This document shows, piece after piece, positions 59,167 through 64,000 of a DNA stretch of 64,000 bases. Location of the stretch: contig NZ_BMUI01000002.1 of the NCBI RefSeq assembly GCF_014650115.1, positions 1 through 64,000 of the forward strand. The letters run 5' to 3'. The notes beneath the pieces are model-generated. The model had not been told where the DNA came from and did not search any database. It was given only the letters and a program-made list of their open reading frames with translations. The stretch is from Streptomyces olivaceoviridis (GTDB lineage: Bacteria; Actinomycetota; Actinomycetes; Streptomycetales; Streptomycetaceae). Each line of letters opens with the position of its first letter. Positions within the stretch are counted from its first letter, which is position 1. A program made the position numbers and the translations under genes.

Positions 59167-62018
59167 GGGGTCCTCCGCAGGGAGACGAGGTCGGTAAGTT
59201 CGCGGTCCGTCAGCTCCGTGAGGGCCGCCTCGCCGGAGCCGAGGATCGCGTCGGCCAGGGCGCGCTTGGACGCGAGCATCTCGGCGATGCGGTCCTCCAC
59301 CGTGCCTTCGGTGACCAGGCGGTGGACCTGCACCGGCTGGGTCTGCCCGATGCGGTACGCGCGGTCGGTGGCCTGCTCCTCCACGGCCGGGTTCCACCAG
59401 CGGTCGAAGTGGATGACATGGCCGGCGCGGGTGAGGTTCAGGCCGGTGCCGGCCGCCTTCAGGGACAGCACCAACACCGGTGTGCCGCCGTCCTGGAAGC
59501 GGTCGACCATGCGTTCGCGCTCCGGCACCGGCGTGCCGCCGTGCAGCAGGTCGACGGGGATCGCGCGGGCGGACAGGTGGGCGGTGAGGAGGCGGGCCAT
59601 GCCGACGTACTGGGTGAAGACGAGCGCCGAGCCGTCCTCGGCGAGCAGGGTGTCCAGCAGCTCGTCCAGGAGGGCGAGTTTGCCGGAGCGGGCGGCCAGG
59701 CGGTCGGGGCGCGGGTCCTCCTTCAGGTAGAGCGCCGGGTGGTCGCAGATCTGCTTCAGGGCGCCGAGCAGCTTCAGCACCAGGCCCCGGCGGGCCATGC
59801 CCCGCGCCGTCTCGATGGCCAGCATCGACTCGCGCACCACCGCCTCGTACAGCGCGGCCTGTTCGCGGGTGAGCGGCACCGGGTGGTCCGTCTCCGTCTT
59901 GGGCGGCAGCTCGGGCACGATGCCGGGGTCGGACTTCTTGCGGCGCAGGAGGAAGGGGCGGACCAGCCGGGCCAGGCGCCGCACCGCTTCCTCGTCCTCC
60001 CCGTTCTCCACCGCCCGCGCGTGCCGCGCGCGGAAGGACTTCAGCGGGCCGAGGAGTCCGGGGGTGGTCCAGTCGAGCAGGGCCCACAGTTCGGAGAGGT
60101 TGTTCTCCACGGGGGTGCCGGTCAGCGCCACGCGCGCGGGGGACGGGATCGTGCGCAGCGCCTTGGCGGTGGCCGAGTAGGGGTTCTTCACGTGCTGGGC
60201 CTCGTCGGCGACGACCATGCCCCAGGGCTGTTCGGCGAGGCGGGCCGCGGTGGAGCGCATGGTGCCGTACGTGGTGAGGACGAAGCCGCCGTCCACGCCG
60301 TCCAGGGTGCGCTCGGGGCCGTGGAAGCGGCGGACGGGGACGCCGGGCGCGAACCGGGTGATCTCCCGCTGCCAGTTGCCGAGGAGGCTGGCCGGGCAGA
60401 CGACGAGGGTCGGCTCGGTGCGGGCCCGCTTCAGATGCAGGGCGATGAGGGTGACGGTCTTGCCGAGGCCCATGTCGTCGGCGAGGCAGCCGCCGAGGCC
60501 GAGGGAGGTCATCAGGTCGAGCCAGGCCAGGCCGCGCAGCTGGTAGTCGCGGAGGGTGGCGCGCAGGCCGGGGGGCGGGTCGGCGGGGCGCAGGCCGACG
60601 GTGAGGCGGTCGCGGAGGGTGGCCAGGGCGCCGGCGGGGACGGCCTCGACGGTCTCCCCGTCGACCTCGGCGGTGCCGGTGAGGGCGACGGCGAGCGCGT
60701 CGACCGGGTCCAGCAGGCCCAGTTCGCGTGTGCGGGCCTTGCGGACGAGCGCCGGGTCGACCAGCACCCAGCGGTCCCGGAGCCGTACGACCGGGCGGTG
60801 GGCCTCGGCGAGGGCGTCCATCTCGGCCTCGCCGAGCGGGTCGCCGCCGAGGGCCAGCTGCCAGCGGAACCGGAGCAGGTCCTCGCTCTCGAAGAAGCCG
60901 GTGCCGTCGGTCGCCGAGCCGGGCGCCGGGCGGACCACGGCGGTGGCGGTCAGGTCGCGGGCGAGGTCCCGGGGCCAGTGCACGGCGACCCCGGCGGCGG
61001 CGAGCCGGGAGGCGGCCACACCGAGCAGGTCGCCGAGCTCCTCCTCGGACAGGGCCAGGACGTCGGGGACGTCCTGCTCGGCGAGGCGGTCCAGGGGCGG
61101 CCACACCCGTGCGGCGCGCCGCACGGCGAGGGCCGCGTCGACACGCGCGCGTGGCCCGAACGCCCCGTCCGCCTCCCCCGCCCACAGGGCCGCCGCGTCG
61201 GCCACCAGGGTGGGGTCGGCGAGGCTGTGCACCTGGACGACGGCCGCTCCGGCGGCGCGGGCGCCCTCGTCGGCGCCGGCGTCGAAGACGTCGTACGCGG
61301 ACAGGTCCAGGCGGAGCGAGATCCGGACGCCCGCGTCCATTCCGGCGGCGACCTCGGCCGCCCATGCGTGCGCCGCGGGCAGGGCCTGGGGTTCACGGGC
61401 GGCGAAGGGCCGGCCTGCGGTGCAGGGGGCCGCCGGCGTGCGTGGCAGGGTGTCGGCCACCGCGTCAAGGAAGGACCGGATCAGGGCCTCGGGCTCGGGC
61501 AGCCGGAGCGCGCCCGGACCGGGGAGGGGCACGGCATGGCCTTCGGGGGGCAGGGCCGCGGCGATGGCGCGCAGGTGGGCGATGTCGTCGGGTTCCAGCG
61601 GGCCGGCCCGCCAGGCGTCGTGGCCGGCCGGGGTCAGGCCCGGCAGCAGCCGGCCGCGGGCGACGAGCCGCAGCGCGTGCAGGGCGGCGGCGCCCCAGCA
61701 TGCGGTGGCCGGGTGGGCGGCCGGGTCGCGCCGGGCGCCGACCAGCAGCGGCAGGGCCTCGGCGAGGGGCAGGGTCAGCGCGGGCACCTGCCGGCGGCGC
61801 ACACCGGCGCCGTGCCGTCGTACGACCGTCAGCTCCTCGGGGGCGCCCCCGCTCGCGGTGGGCAGCGGGTCGCCGGCGGGGTCCCAGAAGGCGAGGCGGC
61901 CCTGGCGCGGCAGGGGCGCGGGCAGGTAGACCGACGCGAGGCGCACCGGGACCGGGTGCCCGGTCCCCGTCTCCCGGGGACCCCCCGTACGCTCGGCCAC
62001 CGCGGCCGTGCCGCTCAT
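59163..62018 (-). CDS. SNF2-family DEAD/DEAH helicase-like ATPase
   Basis: This 951-residue protein has an N-terminal SNF2-associated region (about residues 1-460) and a two-lobed SWI2/SNF2 ATPase. Motif I is CLADDMGLGKTVTLIALHLK (about 515-534), motif II VVADEAQHVKNPYSATAKAL (about 600), motif III ALTGTPVENNLSELWAL, and motifs V and VI LKAAGTGLNLTRAGHVIHFD and QATDRAYRIGQTQPVQVHRL. Such bacterial proteins remodel nucleoprotein complexes or RNA polymerase. GGGAGGTGG lies about 8 bases before the ATG at 62018. It is coupled to the SWIM gene downstream, an association seen widely in actinobacteria. Confidence 0.92.
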   Translation of the reverse strand: MSGTAAVAERTGGPRETGTGHPVPVRLASVYLPAPLPRQGRLAFWDPAGDPLPTASGGAPEELTVVRRHGAGVRRRQVPALTLPLAEALPLLVGARRDPAAHPATACWGAAALHALRLVARGRLLPGLTPAGHDAWRAGPLEPDDIAHLRAIAAALPPEGHAVPLPGPGALRLPEPEALIRSFLDAVADTLPRTPAAPCTAGRPFAAREPQALPAAHAWAAEVAAGMDAGVRISLRLDLSAYDVFDAGADEGARAAGAAVVQVHSLADPTLVADAAALWAGEADGAFGPRARVDAALAVRRAARVWPPLDRLAEQDVPDVLALSEEELGDLLGVAASRLAAAGVAVHWPRDLARDLTATAVVRPAPGSATDGTGFFESEDLLRFRWQLALGGDPLGEAEMDALAEAHRPVVRLRDRWVLVDPALVRKARTRELGLLDPVDALAVALTGTAEVDGETVEAVPAGALATLRDRLTVGLRPADPPPGLRATLRDYQLRGLAWLDLMTSLGLGGCLADDMGLGKTVTLIALHLKRARTEPTLVVCPASLLGNWQREITRFAPGVPVRRFHGPERTLDGVDGGFVLTTYGTMRSTAARLAEQPWGMVVADEAQHVKNPYSATAKALRTIPSPARVALTGTPVENNLSELWALLDWTTPGLLGPLKSFRARHARAVENGEDEEAVRRLARLVRPFLLRRKKSDPGIVPELPPKTETDHPVPLTREQAALYEAVVRESMLAIETARGMARRGLVLKLLGALKQICDHPALYLKEDPRPDRLAARSGKLALLDELLDTLLAEDGSALVFTQYVGMARLLTAHLSARAIPVDLLHGGTPVPERERMVDRFQDGGTPVLVLSLKAAGTGLNLTRAGHVIHFDRWWNPAVEEQATDRAYRIGQTQPVQVHRLVTEGTVEDRIAEMLASKRALADAILGSGEAALTELTDRELTDLVSLRRTP

Positions 62019-62110
62019 ACGTCCTGCCACCTCCCGCCCGTGTGTCGGATCAGACGTCTTCGACTCTAAGGGCGGGGTCTGACAATCGGCTCCGAAGGCC
62101 GGTCACGGCC

Positions 62111-62692
62111 CTATGGAACCGTGCGGGAGACCACGAACACCATCGGATACGCCGGGTCGGACAGGTTGACGACCACGTCCTGGGTCGGCGCCGGGTTCTT
62201 CTGCTCGTGGGTCAGGCCCCACCAGGGGCCGGTGCCGTCGAAGGTCCAGCCGCTGACCTTCCGGTCGCGTTCGCCGACGGCGATGTCGTCCTTCTTCAGC
62301 TGGTCCCGGCGTACGTCCATGGCCTGGAGGAAACTGTCCAGACCGGCGGGGTTGGTGCGGAACTGCACGTAGAGGCGGCTGGTCTTCCAGTTGTTCGTCT
62401 CGTAGTAGGCGATGTCGTCGGCGGGGTGCGGGACGGCCACCTGGTAGAGACGGCGCTGCACCTTCGACGGCCACCCCGGGGTGAGACCGGTCGCCGAGTA
62501 CTTCGCCTCCTTGTCCTTGCCGCTGTCGCGGCTCTGGTTCGCGGAGATCACCAGGTAGCCGGCCGGGACGCCGATGAGGAGGACGATGATCAGCAGGGTG
62601 AGCGCCCGGCGCCTGGCCTTGTGACGCGGGTCCTCGGCGGGCCGCTGTGGCTCGTCCGGCGGGCCGCCCTGGTGGGGCAGCGACGGCGTCAT
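62111..62692 (-). CDS. single-pass membrane protein of unknown function
   Basis: This 193-residue protein has a basic cytoplasmic N-terminus (PRHKARRRA), one transmembrane helix (LTLLIIVLLIGVPAGYLVIS, about residues 29-48) and an extracytoplasmic domain with many aromatic residues (TSRLYVQFRTNPAGLDSFLQ, VSGWTFDGTGPWWGLTH, VVNLSDPAYPMVFVVSR). I do not recognise the family. Its ATG overlaps the stop of the ROK kinase gene (ATGA), so the two are translated together. A role in sugar sensing is only suggested by that coupling. Confidence 0.8.
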   Translation of the reverse strand: MTPSLPHQGGPPDEPQRPAEDPRHKARRRALTLLIIVLLIGVPAGYLVISANQSRDSGKDKEAKYSATGLTPGWPSKVQRRLYQVAVPHPADDIAYYETNNWKTSRLYVQFRTNPAGLDSFLQAMDVRRDQLKKDDIAVGERDRKVSGWTFDGTGPWWGLTHEQKNPAPTQDVVVNLSDPAYPMVFVVSRTVP

Positions 62693-63834
62693 GCGGTGTC
62701 CCGGTCGCGGCGGGCCTGGGTGTACCGCTCGTAGCGCTCGTACCGCTCCACCCGGCGCCGCTTGGCCCGGCGGAACCGGCGGGCGACCAGTCGGGCCAGG
62801 TCGGCGGCGCCCACCATGCCCGCCTCGGGGCCGAGCTGGGCGCGGGTGATGCGGGCCTCGGGGCGGTAGCCGCGGCCGGTGAGGTGCCGCTTGAAGGCGT
62901 CCCGGGCCGGGCCGATGAGCAGGTCGTCGGCGGCCGAGACGCCACCGCCGATCACGAAGCAGGAGGGGTCGAGGGCGGCGGCGAGGTTGGCGATGCCGAC
63001 GCCGAGCCACTGGCCGATGTCCTGGAGCAGCTCCACGCACATCGCGTCGCCCTCGCGGGCCAGCTCGGTGATCAACGGGCCGGTGATGTCGCCGATGTTG
63101 CCCTTGACGTGCTCGATGATGCCGTAGGCGACCGGCGAGTCGGCGGCGGCCAGCTCGCGCGCCTCCCGGACCAGCGCGTTGCCGGAGCTGTACTGCTCCC
63201 AGCAGCCGCGGTTGCCGCACGGGCAGCGGTGTCCCCCGGGGACGACCTGCATGTGGCCGAACTCGCCGGCGACGCCGAACTTGCCGCGCTTGACCTGGCC
63301 GTCCTCCAGGATCGCGCCGCCGATGCCGGTGCCGAGCGTGATCATGACCAGGTGGTCCTCGCCGCGGCCGGCGCCGAAGCGCCACTCCGCCCAGGCGGCC
63401 GTGTTGGCGTCGTTGTCCACCAGGACCGGTACGGAGAGCCGGCTGGCGAGGCGGTCGCGCAGCGGTTCGTTGCGCCAGGACAGGTGGGGGGCGAACAGGA
63501 CGCGGTTGCGGTCGGCGTCGACCCAGCCGGCGGCGCCGATGCCGACCGCGTGCACGTCGTGCCGGTCGGACAGGTCCAGCACCAGCTCGACGATGGTGTC
63601 CTCGACGACCTTGGGGCTCTTGGACTTGTCCGGGGTCTCCGTGCGGAGCTTCTCCAGGATGTTGCCGTCGGCGTCCACGACGCCCGCCATGACCTTGGTG
63701 CCGCCGATGTCGATGCCGACGGTGGGGACACGGGGTGCGGTCAGATGTGACCGGCGCTCCCGTGTGCCTACGGTGCGCAGGACCGGGGCTCGGCGGGAGC
63801 CGATGGGGGCGGTGAGGTCGCGGTAGGTGCTCAT
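62689..63834 (-). CDS. ROK-family sugar kinase (glucokinase)
   Basis: This 381-residue protein has the ROK signatures: the ATP-binding GIDIGGTKVMAGVVDADGNI (about residues 36-55), VPVLVDNDANTAAWAEWRFG with catalytic Asp (about 118-137), ITLGTGIGGAILEDGQVKRG, the glucose-binding FGHMQVVPGGHRCPCGNRGC with the zinc site CGNRGCWEQ (about 203-211) and the terminal GGGVSAADDLL. It should phosphorylate glucose or a related hexose with ATP. The 35-residue N-terminal extension and the basic C-terminal tail (RRFRRAKRRRVERYERYERY) are longer than in GlkA. ATG 63834 is used because it starts a complete domain. It is coupled to the following membrane-protein gene. Confidence 0.9.
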   Translation of the reverse strand: MSTYRDLTAPIGSRRAPVLRTVGTRERRSHLTAPRVPTVGIDIGGTKVMAGVVDADGNILEKLRTETPDKSKSPKVVEDTIVELVLDLSDRHDVHAVGIGAAGWVDADRNRVLFAPHLSWRNEPLRDRLASRLSVPVLVDNDANTAAWAEWRFGAGRGEDHLVMITLGTGIGGAILEDGQVKRGKFGVAGEFGHMQVVPGGHRCPCGNRGCWEQYSSGNALVREARELAAADSPVAYGIIEHVKGNIGDITGPLITELAREGDAMCVELLQDIGQWLGVGIANLAAALDPSCFVIGGGVSAADDLLIGPARDAFKRHLTGRGYRPEARITRAQLGPEAGMVGAADLARLVARRFRRAKRRRVERYERYERYTQARRDRDTA

Positions 63835-64000
63835 CGGGCTCGATTGTGCCGCACGCGCACGCCGGGTGCCGCGCGGGGCCGCAGGGACGGGTGCGCGTCC
63901 GGTACCGGGTGCGGGCGCGTCGTGGTTTCCCGCGCCCACGCGGCGGAGCCGCACACCGGCACGGTCCCGCGCCCCTCAGCCTCGTTGCAGTTCATGGCGT
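63835..64000. other. right-edge non-coding region
   Basis: The last 166 bases show no start of a further gene. They should contain the promoter of the ROK kinase gene, which is read to the left. A GC-rich imperfect hairpin lies around 63920-63965. Confidence 0.4.

Overview
The window is very GC-rich, with strong third-position G/C bias. It carries Streptomyces hallmark genes: a Wbl factor, an AfsR/SARP regulator, an AfsA plus gamma-butyrolactone receptor pair, rare TTA codons, SPW, DUF1269 and DUF6131 small proteins, and RNase J. It reads as a Streptomyces chromosomal segment, probably outside the conserved core, because decayed genes and accessory clusters are frequent. All calls are from reading the sequence; no database search was run.

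Layout. 0-9.3 kb: a strong terminator, a pcaL remnant, RNase J, then stress-signalling genes (RsbW-like ATPase, SpoIIE-type phosphatase, MerR-like regulator, SigB-family sigma factor) with damaged small genes between them. 9.6-16.2 kb: a minus-strand operon of four envelope genes around a large M48 membrane protease, then a cation-efflux protein. 16.7-25 kb: hydrolases, a UBP zinc finger, a Wbl protein and a cupin/oxidoreductase pair, interspersed with at least four eroded genes (Clp ATPase, NB-ARC regulator, FAD oxidase, ECF41 sigma factor). 25-36.8 kb: a PAS/GAF/SpoIIE phosphatase, an SPW protein, RecQ, a SARP regulator divergent from an MFS exporter with SARP-style direct repeats between them, and a second MFS exporter divergent from an ArsR-like regulator.

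36.9-54.2 kb is the most interesting part. It looks like a gamma-butyrolactone-controlled natural-product locus. At its centre is a 48-residue peptide gene (43591-43737, minus) with its own promoter and terminator. Next to it are a HopA1-domain protein and an APH-fold kinase-like protein, the pair that dehydrates Ser/Thr in class V lanthipeptides, and an LLM-type (F420) oxidoreductase resembling the enzyme that turns dehydro-residues into D-residues. The peptide has no cysteine, so lanthionine rings cannot form. I propose a ring-less dehydrated or D-amino-acid RiPP. Regulation appears layered: two nearly identical autoregulatory elements (upstream of the modification operon and between afsA and its receptor), a StrR/ParB-like activator, a transposase-like protein lacking the usual first catalytic Asp, and TTA codons in three genes. 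On the left lie a sugar/redox set (GalU, OtsA, medium-chain dehydrogenase, Gfo/Idh oxidoreductase) and a two-component flavin system (acyl-CoA-dehydrogenase-fold oxygenase plus flavin reductase). Whether these belong to the same pathway is not shown by the sequence.

54.2-64 kb: a 29-bp tandem-repeat array, a CGNR regulator divergent from an MFS exporter, a coupled SNF2 helicase/SWIM pair, and a membrane protein coupled to a ROK-family glucokinase.
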